A stretch of 64,000 nt of DNA from contig JALMQS010000883.1 of assembly GCA_024734495.1 (NCBI GenBank), positions 124,001-188,000 on the forward strand. Reading direction: 5' to 3'. The notes beneath the pieces are model-generated. The model saw only the letters and a program-made list of their open reading frames with translations. It was not told the DNA's origin and made no database searches. Both the position numbers and the translations under genes were made by a program. Within the stretch, counting starts at the first letter, position 1; each line of letters begins with the position of its first letter. This DNA comes from Forficula auricularia. Taxonomy: Eukaryota > Arthropoda > Insecta > Dermaptera > Forficulidae. Shown piece after piece: positions 22,694 through 34,585 of the stretch.

Positions 22694-23417
22694 TAACTTG
22701 CTCTAAACCCAAGAGAAATCTATATGAAATACTAATATTTAAAATTTTATTAAAAATTATTTTATTCTACAGTTTGTATTAATTTAATATTTGATTTCAG
22801 GATCTTTATTTTGACATAAGACAAACCGATTAATTCCTTTAGAGTATCAAATGAAGTAGCCTAGTAAGAACTAGTTATTCCTAAAATCGTGTTCGGCCAA
22901 TAAATTATATTATATATCAACACTATTTTTTACTTTCTCAAAAAGAGTAATAACAATTAATTCATGTATTTTTTATTATAAAAGGTGTGCTTTCAAGTAA
23001 CTTAAGTTTTTCAACGAGTATACAATTTATTCCGATTGAAATTAAGTGAGAGGAATGAATTGACTAGGTGATCTGCCGTGTACAATATTTTATTTTGTTT
23101 CTTTTTCAAAATTAGTCTGTTTATTAAGGTTTATTTTGGACGCATAACATTTATCTCATTAAGATAGGGAGTTAATTAGGTGTGTTGTAAATTTTTTTGA
23201 AACGATTAGGTATATCTCAAAAATGTTAAATCGCGGAGGATCAAGTTTCAAATTTCCAAACTTAAGCTTAGGGTCGGTCCGACCCGAAATTTGACCCCAG
23301 TGGGCTTTCACTTTAAGGCCCTAAAAATAAATTAAAGGTTAAGAATAGATGGAAATATGAAAGAGTTAGTAATTTTTTATCATAATTTATCAAAAATTAA
23401 ATATAAATTATATTTTT
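22694..23417. other. AT-rich non-coding stretch
   Basis: Nothing assigned. A short palindrome, gggtcggtccgaccc, occurs at about 23270-23285. Confidence 0.5.
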
Positions 23418-24172
23418 AGGTATAAGGAAATCGCAAGAGGTTATCGTCTATTAGGCCCAAGATGAAATAATTATTTTTAATTATATGTCAGAAGGATTAT
23501 TGTTACCTGGTTTGGAATCGAACCAGAGTGACAAAATTAGCAATACAGGCCGATTGGCAAAACAGTGAGACGAAGAAGGTAAAAACAGCTCTTCTGACAC
23601 ATAATTAAAAATAATGCATTCCACCTAGGATCTAATAGATGATAACCTCTTGTGATTTTCTTAAACAATTTTACATTTGTTTCCGCTTGGGGCGCTTGGC
23701 CCTAGAACCCCCCCCCCCTCTGCTTAACCTAGCTATTGACTAGAAGAAATAACTTGAGATTTTAGTTGAAATCGGTTAAGTATCTCTTTACTATAAGCTC
23801 TCACGATCTTTATTAAACAGTTGTACTTATTATGTATCTTATTATTTCGATTAAAATTAATGGAGTGTGTTGAATGAAGGAGTTGAAATCAGCATGCCTA
23901 TCAAATAATATTAAAATATATTTTTGATGGAAAAAAAGTCATTAAATTTTAATTTTAATCAAACCGTCAAGATTTCAATGGAATATATAGTGTGAAAATA
24001 TTTGGTTAGTCGGAAGATAGAGATGAATAGAAAGAAATCTTAACATGATTATCACGTTTTGGAATTATTTTATAATAAAGTTTTTATATAAACTTGTGGC
24101 ATATATGGAACGTAGAGATAAATAAAATTGAGAAGAATTTTTATTATTCCTCAATTTAAAATTCGAATAATA
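23418..24172 (+). repeat. Repeat Y, copy 1 (with SINE inserted)
   Basis: The part 23610-24172 matches the reverse complement of 55735-55540 plus 55077-54728 at roughly 85-90 percent. Shared blocks include tccgcttggggcgcttggcc, acagttgtacttattatgta, agcatgcctatcaaataata and catatatggaacgtagagat. Here the two halves are continuous; in copy 2 they are separated by about 460 bp. The left end (23421-23490) is an inverted copy of 23600-23665. Confidence 0.8.
23484..23607 (-). repeat. tRNA-derived SINE-like copy S6
   Basis: On the minus strand tggttcgattccaaacca is a perfect B-box match (GGTTCGATTCC). The unit is bounded by gtcagaag and cttctgac. Arms of about 60 bp outside it are inverted copies of each other, so the SINE-like unit sits in the centre of a foldback. 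Confidence 0.6.
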
Positions 24173-24563
24173 AAAGAGATAGAAGCAAGTAAGAAAAAGA
24201 ACAGCTTAGATATTAGATTGCATGTCTTCATCGTGTTCCTCTCTGGAGGTTCACTTAACATTGTAGTCAGCATCTATAATACTAGCACAGACATTACTAT
24301 TACCAATACAAAAACTGATATCAACATTTTTTTATGTTGGTTGGATAATTAAAGGAGTATTATTTTGACTAAAAATGTAAATATAAAATATAATCCATCT
24401 GACCTGCAAATAAATTACTTTTTCGATTCACTCAGTAACTTTTATAACCTTGATAATAGTAGCCCTTAAAAGTATCAAGGCTTGCGGTTAGAAATGCAAT
24501 ACTTACACATTTAACTATTTTCAAAAAATAGGGCTTCTATCTTAAAGGATATAAAAGTTATTA
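24173..24563. other. AT-rich non-coding stretch
   Basis: No supported feature. Confidence 0.5.
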
Positions 24564-25192
24564 TACAGGGTGGGGCATAAAGATCAACCACATTTTGAAG
24601 AGGTATAAAAAATGAAAAAATTAATTAGAAAAAAACTGAATACCTATATTTTTGAAAATAGATAAAATAATTTTTTTAATATGTTTTAAACATTGTCAGA
24701 CAAAAAGGGGGAAGGGGGTTCAAAAATAAAAATTCTAGCGCTTTAGACTAAACTCAACCAAATTTTGTATACATATTCTATGGGTCCCAAAAAGGCTAGA
24801 AATGCATAAACTAACCACCCAAAATGGGAGGAGGGTCAAAAATGAAAATTCTAGCCCTTTCGACCAAACCCAACCAAATATTTGTATACATATTCTGTGG
24901 TCCCTCAGAAGGCTAAAAATGCAAAAACTAACCAAATTGTGTATACATAGTTTGGTAGAAAGAGCTTTCTGGGGATCCACAGAATATGTATATAAAATTT
25001 GGTTGAGTTTGGTCGAAAGGGTTAGAATTTTCATTTTGACCCCCCCCCTTTTTTTCATCTGATATAATGTTTAAACACATTAAAAAAAATTATGTTCTTT
25101 TCAAAAATGTATTCAGTTTTTTTTTTTTAGTTAAATTTTTCATTTTTTTATACCTTTTCAAAATGTGGTATATCTTTATGACCCACCATGTA
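24564..25192. mobile_element. TA-flanked TIR element, 629 bp, with internal repeats
   Basis: The left end tacagggtggggcataaaga and the right complement tacatggtgggtcataaaga lead into long matching arms (aaaatgtggt, aggtataaaaaatg, tttaaacat). The middle contains a block with attctagccctttcgaccaa, gtatacatattctgtgg and aaggctagaaatgcataaac in two direct copies and one inverted copy. No real coding frame is visible; the two long frames are complementary through the inverted repeat. Confidence 0.85.
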
Positions 25193-25956
25193 CTTCCACT
25201 TCGACAATTTTCAGTGGAGTAACATGCACACCCCTCACTCAAAATCATGGATGTGCCCCATACACACCTGTAATTTGAAATATTAAACTTGTATTTGAAT
25301 GAGTATTATATACCATAGAGATGGAAAATTCAAATTTCGTTAAAATATTTTGAAAAATAAAAAATCTCTTTTGTTATACTTTATCAAAGAGGAAATTTTA
25401 AAAAGGGTCTCGCTTATGAGAAATTTTTCCAATTCAATAGTAAAATAAATAAATTTATTTTTCGAAAATGGTAGTTTTATTTAAGTGATTATTTTATATA
25501 GAGATGAAAAATCTAATTATTTTAAAAAATATTTTATTTTTGCACCCTTCGTTTTGGAAGAAATATTACACAAAAATGTCCTATTTATGAGTATAGTGTT
25601 CGAGTTTTATGGAAAAATAAAATTGCATTTTCCTCTTTCGGATTCCCACACTAAAAAAACCTCATTTAAAAAATAATAGATTAAAAAAAAATTTCTTGAT
25701 ATAAGATCTCTTCAGAAATAATTCAGACACCATGATGAAAAAACCATTGTTATTTTGGATTCCACGAAAAATTCTCTTCCCCAAAATAATTAGTCGATTA
25801 AAATTTTAATAAGAGTTTTGATTTCGGGAAATATGAATACTTATAATTTATAAATAACAGCTATTATATCAACATTATAATAGAGTTCCATTTTACTTGT
25901 AACTCGAAACCCAAAAAAGGTCAAATTCATTACTTTTTTAGAATAAATTATTTTTC
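25193..25956. other. AT-rich non-coding stretch
   Basis: No supported feature. Confidence 0.5.
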
Positions 25957-26669
25957 TTAAGGTAGTTGTTCCGCCAAATTCGTTTTCTTAGGATTTTTTT
26001 TTGAAATTTATAAAGATTAATATTTAAATACTTCTGCATCGATTGGTGGCAAAACGAAATTTATGAACAATATAGTTCCGGAGATATTAAATTCCAAAGA
26101 TAGAGTTTTTCAGACTCTTATACATTGCACTATACGGGATATCGGAAAATTTACTTATATATTTAATTATAATTAAGAAACCCTTCTTACCATTTTTATA
26201 AAAAACTAAACCAACAATAACGAATACATATTTTAAGACAATTTTGATTCATAGTTACAACACAGTTTCTGAGATAATAAGAAATAAATAATGAAAAATG
26301 TATAAAAAATAATTTAGATTAAAAACAATTTGGCAACAGCGCATTTATTTAACCAGCGAAATATTCATGATCTAGATTTTTTCAAAATTATAATTTTCAT
26401 AAGGTGTAAAGTAGGCATTGATTACATTTGTTAAAAAATAACAAAACGATTTTTATAGAAATTTAAAATGTATTTTATTTGTCATTTTAATATAAAAATA
26501 TTCAATCTCTTATAATGGTGCCAAATTTGTCAAACGATCACGGGATTGGCTAGAATTGGTACATAAACAGCAAAAAGTTTTGGGCTTATGAATTATGAAT
26601 CTTTATTGTCTGTTCTATATACTCTAGCATTAACTTTTTGCTAGTATTGTCGCGAAACAACTACCTTAA
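25957..26669 (-). mobile_element. TTAA-flanked element, copy A (713 bp)
   Basis: TTAA at both ends flanks inverted ggtagttgtt and (a)aacaactacc. The interior matches copy B at 44007-44561 in reverse orientation: ttctgcatcgattggtggca, ccggagatattaaattccaa, tttttcagactcttatacat, gcaaaaagttttgggcttat. TTAA targets are typical of piggyBac-type elements, but the terminal sequence does not begin with the usual CC, so the superfamily is left open. Confidence 0.8.
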
Positions 26670-26689
26670 AGCCGGGTCGAAATTCGGAT

Positions 26690-27060
26690 AAATTTCAGAT
26701 TCGAAAATCAATTATTTCAATTAGTGGAACAATATTAGATATAAGTATAAAATTGACACTTCTAGTGAAATGATATCCAAATAATTGAAGAGGAATGGAT
26801 GTTGTTGTTGTGGAGGTTGTCATAAAAGCTTCGGTTCTAGCATAAATAAAAGGATCCAGGTATGAGAACATACGATGATTAAGGCAAATGGATGCGTGAT
26901 TGTTTCGAGAGGTCAAGTGTTGTCGTCTGTCATCTGGCTGAGCAATTCACTGAATATTAATAACAACAACAACAACATCAATAACAACAAGACCACCGAT
27001 GGCAAAGTGGAGCCACTCGCCATTCAAATCCAGGCAATCAAATGATTCATCAAGATCAAG
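26690..27060. other. Repeat-poor mixed-composition stretch
   Basis: This stretch is richer in GC and in sequence complexity than its surroundings and shows no transposon hallmark. It holds a good splice-donor-like ccag|gtatgag near 26857 and an (AAC)n run at 26960-26990. It could be a regulatory element or a short exon. No protein family is recognised. Confidence 0.35.
26875..27045 (+). CDS. Short open frame, 56 codons, unsupported function
   Basis: The frame starts ATG at 26875 and stops at TGA 27043-27045. It contains an asparagine run from the AAC repeat, followed by KTTDGKVEPLAIQIQAIK, which is less biased than chance frames in this AT-rich DNA. I recognise no domain, and upstream the frame closes within a few codons. 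It is listed only because it lies in the most complex stretch of the window. Confidence 0.12.
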   Translation: MIKANGCVIVSRGQVLSSVIWLSNSLNINNNNNNINNNKTTDGKVEPLAIQIQAIK

Positions 27061-27599
27061 TGTTTCATACTACGGAAATTGAAAACGATGTGATCTGCGA
27101 GTAACAAACACTCTTCAAAAAGACCAATTTATCTTCATGATTTTAATACGCCTTTATATAAATTGGTTTCTTTGTCAGTTTGTCTGTTGAATTTTGAAAT
27201 CAATTTTTGACCCACTTCTAAAAAGCATTTTTTCTTGAAACTTTAGATAAGAAAAAAAAATATTATAAAAATTGAATTCGAATTTTTTTTATGAAAATCA
27301 AAAATTAAATCATTTTGATTTGAAAATTTTATTATCAAATTAAACACGCCCAGCAGGCTTTAGCTTGCAAGTCTTCTGAGGAAATTTTATTAGAAACAAT
27401 AAATTATTAATTTTATTAAAAACAAAATTCGTATGAATTGATTTTCTAAAATGAACACCCTGAACACCCCATAATAAATATCTGTTAATTTTTATTTATT
27501 TGATTAAAAAATCTACCTAATAAAAATAAAGTACATGGAGCCACCGAGGGATGCTCGTCAACTTTTGGTTTCAGTTAAAAGTTATATATTAATATTATT
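27061..27599. other. AT-rich non-coding stretch
   Basis: No supported feature. Confidence 0.5.
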
Positions 27600-27960
27600 C
27601 AATTGGATGTTGATGAAAGCAGTCCACGGTGGTTGTAAAAAAAATAAGACTATAGAGGTTTTATTATTTTACATTTATTTGTTAAACCGACGTTTCGGAG
27701 ATTTATTCTCTCAATTGCTTTGTGTAACTTTATTTTCATTCGAGATGAAAAAAGATTCTATAATGTTACTTTTGGCATTGTCACCGGAGACAGAAAGTAA
27801 TTATGTTTTGAACTACTTTCATTGACTTTTTGTTACCCTGAAGAAGGAGAGAATAAATCTCCGAAACGTCGGTTTAACAAATAAATGTAAAATAATAAAA
27901 CCTCTATAGTCTTATTTTTTTTTACAACCACTATGGACTGCTTTCATCAACATCCAATTG
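27600..27960. repeat. Foldback element F4 (361 bp)
   Basis: Ends are caattggatgttgatgaaag and its complement. Arms of about 115 bp are near perfect (cagtccacggtggttgtaaa, gactatagaggttttattat). The unpaired centre is 27718-27835. The frame of 96 codons on the plus strand runs through the arm and is not considered a gene. Inner arms share aaaccgacgtttcggag with F2. Confidence 0.9.
27829..27882 (+). ncRNA. Hammerhead-like motif in F4 right arm
   Basis: TTTGTT-ACC before CTGAAGA (27838-27844) can pair with GGT-(TT)-AACAAA after GAAACGTC (27863-27870). Stem II is GGAGA...TCTCC. As in F2, one A lies between CTGAAGA and stem II. Confidence 0.45.
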
Positions 27961-28029
27961 CATATTTATACCAGTCCGTCTCCTAAAGAAAATCTCTATC
28001 AATTAATATTATTTTTTATTTAAAATTCT

Positions 28030-28180
28030 GATAAAACCCACCTCCTCACTGCACCTCACCCTCTGCAACCCGCCCCGTACCACCCCTCTACACCACACCC
28101 CCTGGACAAACACCCCCGCGCAGTGCACCTCCGCTATGCACCCTAGACCCCTACCTCCCGAAACCCTCACTCCACCAACC
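28030..28180. other. C-rich, strand-asymmetric island
   Basis: About 150 bp of strongly C-rich sequence with repeated cacccc/ccacccc units and almost no G on this strand, in sharp contrast with the AT-rich flanks. No TIRs or frame. It may be a decayed minisatellite. Confidence 0.6.
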
Positions 28181-28645
28181 ACAAAAAATACATAAGTAAA
28201 GAAATGTTAGAAAAGGTCCTTCTTATGTAGATTTTTTAATTACGAATAAAAAAATAAAATTTTATTTCAGTAATAATTAGAAGTTTATTCTAATGGATTT
28301 AATAGATATGAAAAAATATAATTTTATTACAATATCTGAAAAAAATGTTATTTGCATTCTTCATCACCGAGATCTATTATTTAAACAAAAGGTCCAAAGT
28401 CCATTTTTTTTTTTATTTTTAATGAGAAAATAAAATTTAATTTCAAAAAATGTATACTTTCATTATGTATTATTATGTATTCCCATAAGTATTTTATATA
28501 GATATGAAAAAATATAATTTCGTGAAGATATCAGGAAAAATACCTTTTTGCAAGCTTCAACAATAGCGAAAATGTTTCAAAGGGTGCCCTCTTATTTTTC
28601 TGTATTAATTTTAAGAATTGTTCAAATTTTGCACAAACTGGTATT
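28181..28645. other. AT-rich non-coding stretch
   Basis: No supported feature. Confidence 0.5.
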
Positions 28646-28647
28646 TA

Positions 28648-28690
28648 AGATGATGACACAAATCGAAGTGTTCGAAACGTCCCTAGAAGA
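28648..28690 (+). repeat. Degenerate hammerhead-like/foldback core
   Basis: agatgatgacac, loop, gtgttcgaaacgtcc keeps the order GATGA, ACAC/GTGT hairpin, GAAACGTC. No stem I pairing is seen and no inverted arm is present. It is probably a relic of the foldback family. Confidence 0.4.
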
Positions 28691-29093
28691 ATAAATTTTT
28701 AAAATAAAAAATGAAATCTGTGTTGTTATGTTCAACAATAAGAAAAATAAAAAACTATTCAAGAGAAAACATCCTCGTAAAATCCCTTGAAGATAAATGT
28801 AAAATATTCTCACTATCCAATCTTATAAATATAAATATAATAAAATATTCCATATTTTTTATAATTTAATTAATTATTTTGTTGTAATTTTAGTTACTTA
28901 ATTTTAATATAAATTATATTAATATTTATAATGGACTATTAATGTATTTTAAAATTCGTATGGTAAATCAATATCTTATAAATAAAATTATAGTTAAAAA
29001 AATGAAATTGACAAAACATCTGTTTATTCTTTTATTATAACAACGGCTTAAAATATTAATAAAATCATTGAAAAAAGATATTTCCTTAATTTT
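28691..29093. other. AT-rich non-coding stretch
   Basis: No supported feature. Confidence 0.5.
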
Positions 29094-29240
29094 TCAACCG
29101 GAAATTCTGAATCTAGAGAACCCAAAATCTAGTGAATGCGTAAAGCATTGGAAACAGAAACATTTTGACATTAGAACAAACTTTCTTCAAATTATCGAAA
29201 CTATTATAATCCCGTCATACAGACAGACAAGTTTGCCTCC
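29094..29240 (+). repeat. Dispersed repeat pair member (partner at 4972)
   Basis: ccggaaattctgaatctaga, cccaaaatctagtg, gcattggaaacagaaacatt and catacagacagacaag follow the same order as 4972-5130. Confidence 0.55.
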
Positions 29241-29905
29241 CAGTTGTATCGATCTAAAGTACCAACTCCAACCTAATTTAATTTTGATCTAAAGTTCCTT
29301 CTATTATTCTCGATTCTAGAATAAGTTTCCTAAATTTTTCCAATTCTACTTTACCATTTTAAAATATTACAGGTACTAATAGGGAACAGCCATTTTTATA
29401 AAAGGAATTTGCAAATCGAAGTAATCATCACTCTCAACTTTGATTAATTCTTCACAGAATTCCATAACTTATTTGTAAGCCCAGGGGTTTTTGACTTTTG
29501 GTACCTTTCAAACGTTCAACTTGACCATTAATGATCTATCTAAATGAAATTATTGAGAAAACACTCAAAAAATTGATATAATATAAAAAACTGTTCATAA
29601 TACGTTTAATAAAACCGAAACAACTCCGTTTCCGGATATTATCATTGCTAAATATTTTTTTCCACAAAATTATTCATTTCTAAAAGTTATTCCAGTCAAA
29701 TTCTATTGCCTAGTTCGATATATCTCTCCCCCAAATAATGGTAGGAAAAATTCCACGATATTACTCCATTTATATTTTCTAAATATTGAAGAACGAAGAA
29801 GCAGTTCTCACCAGCTGAGTGGAGATAATCTAATCGCAATGTGAGCTCCCTTTTCCAATTTTTGAATACGAATATTATGTTTAAAGCGCGATGCCGGATT
29901 CTGTC
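29241..29905. other. AT-rich non-coding stretch
   Basis: No supported feature. Confidence 0.5.
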
Positions 29906-29932
29906 AAAAAAAAAAAAAAAAAAAAAAAAAAA
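29906..29932 (+). repeat. Poly(A) run of 27
   Basis: Twenty-seven consecutive A residues after gcgatgccggattctgtc. This may mark a retroposed tail, but I see no target-site repeat or gene-like body upstream. Confidence 0.9.
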
Positions 29933-30811
29933 TAGAAAAGAGATCAGCAGATGTCAAAAGCAGACGTGCTGAGGGTTGAGACTTTTGGGGTAAATGGGAG
30001 GCAACTGAATTGTATAAGAGAATGAGAGAGGGTTCTTTATTTCTTATATATACCATATATTAATTAAATTTTAAAAAGAAGTGTAAATGTTAATAAACCC
30101 TCTTCTCCCTCCGGCTGCCCTTTTTGATGCACACCAGATGGCAGTACATGATCTCCCCACCAGTCTTTAAATAGACCCTTATTAATATCATATCAACCCC
30201 TTGAATTTTAATTTAAATGAAAACCACAAGTTCTCTTTTGATTTTCAAACGAGAGATAATCCACCGCCCACCCCCCTCTCCTCTCCCTCCACCAGAAACA
30301 CCCCCACATTGGCATCATCTATAAATGAAAGTCAATAAATCGACTGTTCATTGGATTAAATAATCTACATTGTTTTCGAATCCGATTTGTGGGTTCAATT
30401 TACAATTTGTAATCCGTTCAATGCCTATTTAGACACGATTTTAGTGAAAATTAAAAGTCAATTGTTTCAGCTGTTGTCGTACCATGTAGAAAACAAAATA
30501 TGTATTACATAGAATTAGAATTTATATGTAGGTATATGTATGTATTTATTTGAGGATATTCATTTAATTCAATGATAAATCTCTAACATTTACTGAATTT
30601 ATGAAAGAAAAAATACAATTTATCAAAAAATAAATATTGTTATTAATTGAAATTTAGCTGTAATACCATATATAATCTCATCTAAGACCAAGGCTAGACT
30701 AAAAGTGGCAAGTTCCATCTAATGGGCTCAAATTTTTTTTAATAAGCTCCCTGATTGCACCAAACTATAGTATTGTAGATAATTAAGTTCTTCACTGATA
30801 GAATAACCTGG
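29933..30811. other. Non-coding stretch, partly mixed composition
   Basis: No gene found. 30090-30310 has CT-rich, C-rich parts (cccacccccctctcctctcc) without repeat structure. Confidence 0.45.
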
Positions 30812-31130
30812 CCAAGGGGAGTCGGACTCGCAAACCAAGAGGGTTCCGTACCTAATATACCTTAACTAGCTGAATGATCTATTGCTCCATGAAATCAATA
30901 TTTGGGCCAAACCACAAAACAGGCTAGTAGCATAAAAATGATTATATCTTAAAAAGCACTTGAGCCATCAAACCCATAGATCTTTCTCGTTCATAAGAAG
31001 AGAATGAACTAATTTCAAAAAAAATGTTACAGAATTTTAATTTAAATAGTTGACTAAAATTAAGCTGGTACAAAAACGATCTAAAAATTAACACTTTGGG
31101 GCTCTCATACACCGTCATTGTAATGAGATT
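30812..31130 (+). repeat. Dispersed 'ggccaagtg' repeat, copy 2
   Basis: ggccaaggggagtcggactc, gcaaaccaagagggttccgt near the start and ggtacaaaaacgatctaaaa, ggggctctcata near the end. It is better kept at the left end than the copy at 2961. Confidence 0.65.
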
Positions 31131-31675
31131 TAAATTGATAAAATAGCCTTATTCTATTTAATGAGATCTTTACTTTACATTCTATACTAAAAAAAAATAT
31201 TTTATTTTTTATTTTTGAATCAACAAAAATTTTGACCCTTCCCAATATATTCTTTCCATTCTTAGGATCTCTAATGATTCATGATCCATCTTTCCTTCAG
31301 CTAGTTCCACCTTCTTCCAAAACACTTCATTTCTTCTTTCCTCTTCCTAAATTGGCCTACAATTCCTTTATCTTTTCTACTTAAGTAATCCTCCATACTT
31401 ATGTTTTTACCTTAATCTTTTTATAAAATGAGAAATACAAGGACCCCTCCGTCTATGGCCAAATTTTTTGTACTTCTTGTTCTATTCCATTTATTATTCC
31501 TTCTTCCATTAATTTAATTACTTAATTAGTCTACCAATCTATTAATTCAGTTGGTACTGCTGGCTTTACCCGTCTTCTTTGAAAATTCTTTCCGCCCATG
31601 TTGTTTATATTTATTTTTTGTTCCTCATGCTCCAAATTATCTCAAATTCACACATCACCTGTAGATTTCAAGAGT
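31131..31675. other. AT-rich, pyrimidine-rich stretch
   Basis: A long T/C-biased tract (31230-31640) without coding or repeat structure. Confidence 0.5.
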
Positions 31676-31755
31676 GTATCTTGTATAGTTTACGAGCTGA
31701 AATGATCTGACAGACACAAGAAGAATCTTGTTTTACTTTTAAAAGAAACCTTAAA
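31676..31755 (+). repeat. 3' end of the 'cagacagac' repeat
   Basis: ctgacagacacaagaagaat, then cttgttttacttttaaaaga and aaccttaaattttg. Weaker match than 6046-6122. Confidence 0.45.
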
Positions 31756-34212
31756 TTTTGTCCAATCACCACAATATCAGAGAGAACAGAATTTTGACAA
31801 ACTTTTTCACTTTTATCTCCCATTCTCTTCTTTACCGAGCAAAAACTGTTTGTTTCAAGACAAAATATATAGCTATAAAATTCTTAAAATATATTTGTGT
31901 ACATTTCATAGCTTAGACTTTATCCTATTTGAGCTTTCTCCCTCGAAGGATAATCATGACGTTTTCCTTGATAACATAGGAAAAAGGTGGAAAGTTAGAG
32001 TATTACCTAAACGGTCTGTACATGGAAGAAAATTCAAGGCCATTGCACCATCAGATGAGCGAAAGAACGAGAAAATTCAATTAAGTTTCTTATATGTCAG
32101 ATGTCTCCAACCCATTTCAACCTGCGGGCCATTTTTCGTCTTGCCCAAGCTCATCATCTTTTAAGGGATCATCAAGAAGGGTGCGAATGTCGTTCAGCGC
32201 TTGCCGTTTCTAATCTTAAAGATGATGACATCTCGCAATCATATTAATCCAATTCTAGGCATAAAATTGATAAAGTATATTGCTATATATATTTGCTTAC
32301 TTTATGGACTTTTCTAAAAATATTTTCGTTTGTTTTTCGGTGACGCCCATGTATGATGGACATAGAGGAGTAATTTAATTTTATGTTAGAAATTTATGAC
32401 CTTTCGATTTTTATTTTTCAATTACTTTTAACTTTATTGTCAATTAATACAACCATAGTATTTCAAATCTCAAATATACGACTAAAGAGGTGAGCTAATC
32501 TCTAAACTGAAAAAGAAAGAAAGTGGTTATAGTATGGTCTTTTAAAAGTATGAGGCTCGCAAGGAGCAAAAATGATTACATGAGGGATGTAAAATTTTAC
32601 TGAGAGCTTTCCCACAATTTGAGAAAGATATAGAGAAAAACGAAGGACCGGGTTTATATCTATTGTTTAGCTTAACAACGAGGTTGTAAGGCTCGCAGCG
32701 AATAGGTTGTAAATCTATTCCACTAAACAATCGATATCAAATTATAGCTTCGATAGGGACGCTAAGTTCTTTTTAACATATATATACCTGTTCGAACTCT
32801 TAAGCTCAAAATTAGTATCTTTAAGGATGGATGTCTATAGGAAAGAAATGAAAGATAAATTTCTCTTTAACAAAAACTATATTTTTTAATGTAAAATAAT
32901 GAATGTGTTGTTAATAAAAACAAAGAAAATTAACTTAGATTGTATATATACGTAGATATATATACACTTTATAACTAAATACTTAAACTTTTAGACATAT
33001 AATATATTTTATTATATGTCTAATTACAAATGAATGGTTTCAGTGGTGGTAAAGGGCAGCCTCTGAATTATCTTGGAGAGATGAATAGGTGTTCTTTTGC
33101 TTCAGAACCAATGATGATAAATGCTTTTGAGTGTAGGTACCTTTGGTGTGCACACTTTCAATAATGTAAAAACCTTAAGAGAATTGGTTGTACTTTCACT
33201 AAACCTTCATTGAATTGATTTTACCTTCAGAGAATAATAAGAGAAACAAATACAAATTGATTATTATTAATTAGAGACCTTTAATATATATATTAGCACA
33301 AACAAAGAAAGCGTTTACATACCTTCAGGCCACTTTTTTGATTGCTTGCTTATTTCAAACTATAACTTACTTTTATTTAGTTAATAAACTAAATATTAAT
33401 TGACTATGACGAAAAATATATATAGTCGAATGAATATACCAGCGTAAAATGTGGTGCGATATTGTTTAAGATGATTACTCGATGAAGTTTGAAATAAGAA
33501 GAATGGCAAAATACAATATCAAAAGGAGCTTGGGTTCGAAAAGGATGCATGTTAGGGTGTTTCTAGGGCCCAAAAATCCCTAGTGCCGAGAAAGCGAATT
33601 TGCGTGGTTTTTTTGAATATTCTAATGTTTACTTATATTTAACCAGAAAGTGAAGCGAAAAATGTTTCAAATTTCGATTGAAGATTCTTTTTCTTTTTTT
33701 AAAAATGGTGAAAAGAGAAAATCAAATATACATTTGAATGAGTCATTTTAATTAATACAAGTTTTTAGCCCAAGCCGGACTTTCAACTCAATATGGATCG
33801 CACGAGCATGAAATTTACTATAAGGTTCATTGGAATATTTAGGTTCAAGGGCAACTGGAACATATAGGATCTATTTCTACTATACTTTTTGAAATTCCGT
33901 ACATTTTACAGTTGATAGCACTCTACTACCTAATTGGCAACATTATCAATCAACAACAATGCTTTTTAACGTGACAATGGAAAGAATGACGCTTGAACTA
34001 ATTTATACTTACTTCAAAATGTACAAACGGAATGGTAGAACTCAATACTGAATTGATGCAAAGATAATGAAAATCACAAATTTCGGATAAAATAATTTAT
34101 TAGGAGGTCGTAATCCGACGATTTGAAGGTTCGTTTCTCCGTCTTCATGGTTTAAATGGTGAACATAGGAATTATTTTTAATTGCGTTTAATTTCAAAAC
34201 TTTGTTCATAGC
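31756..34212. other. Non-coding stretch without a supported gene
   Basis: About 2.4 kb. A small GC-rich piece at 32096-32150 (gtctccaaccc ... cctgcgggccattttt) resembles a DNA-transposon end. The frames at 31850-32164 and 32542-32730 encode no recognisable domain. Confidence 0.45.
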
Positions 34213-34253
34213 GATGCCTTGATGATGGCAGGAGTGTGTGAAAACGTTGAAAA
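34213..34253 (+). repeat. Degenerate hammerhead-like/foldback core
   Basis: cttgatgatggcaggagtgt followed by gtgaaaacgttg keeps GATGA, a short hairpin and GAAAACGTT. It is a single arm only. Confidence 0.35.
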
Positions 34254-34483
34254 AAAAATTTAATTTAATTTTAATTTTATTCAATTCTGACTGCAAATAA
34301 AATTCGACCCTTTTACCTGAATTCAAAGTCTAAAATAATTAATATATTGTTTTTAACTAAAGTCAGGTACTGCATAAAGAATAGTCTAGGAAAGCTGTCC
34401 CCCTGTATATATGCAACCGAACGACGCCTCTGGATCGTACTAGCCTACCCTACGTTAAAATTTCTCATAATGTTTAAAACTTG

Positions 34484-34585
34484 ACTTTGGATCAAATCTC
34501 GTCTTAGTTAGAACAATCTTCACCTTTGTCAAAAATGCAAGGTGCCTCAATGAATCCAGGGGAAGGCATGGTAAACAACCCATAT
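34484..34585 (+). repeat. SINE-like repeat Q, copy 1
   Basis: caaatctcgtcttagttaga, acaatcttcacctttgtcaa, aaatgcaaggtgcctcaatg and ccaggggaaggcatgg line up with 49205-49290. Confidence 0.6.

Noticed and set aside
24735..25062. Overlapping frames of 107 and 86 codons on both strands
   Set aside because: The two are mirror products of the inverted and reiterated interior of the 629-bp TIR element.
27535..27825. 96-codon plus-strand frame
   Set aside because: Most of it crosses the arm and centre of foldback F4; codon content follows local composition.
31230..31640. Polypyrimidine tract as a splice acceptor region
   Set aside because: The tract is 400 bp long with no nearby open frame or exon-like sequence.
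31850..32164. 104-codon plus-strand frame
   Set aside because: No domain recognised; part overlaps a GC-rich transposon-end-like piece. No start context or splice support.
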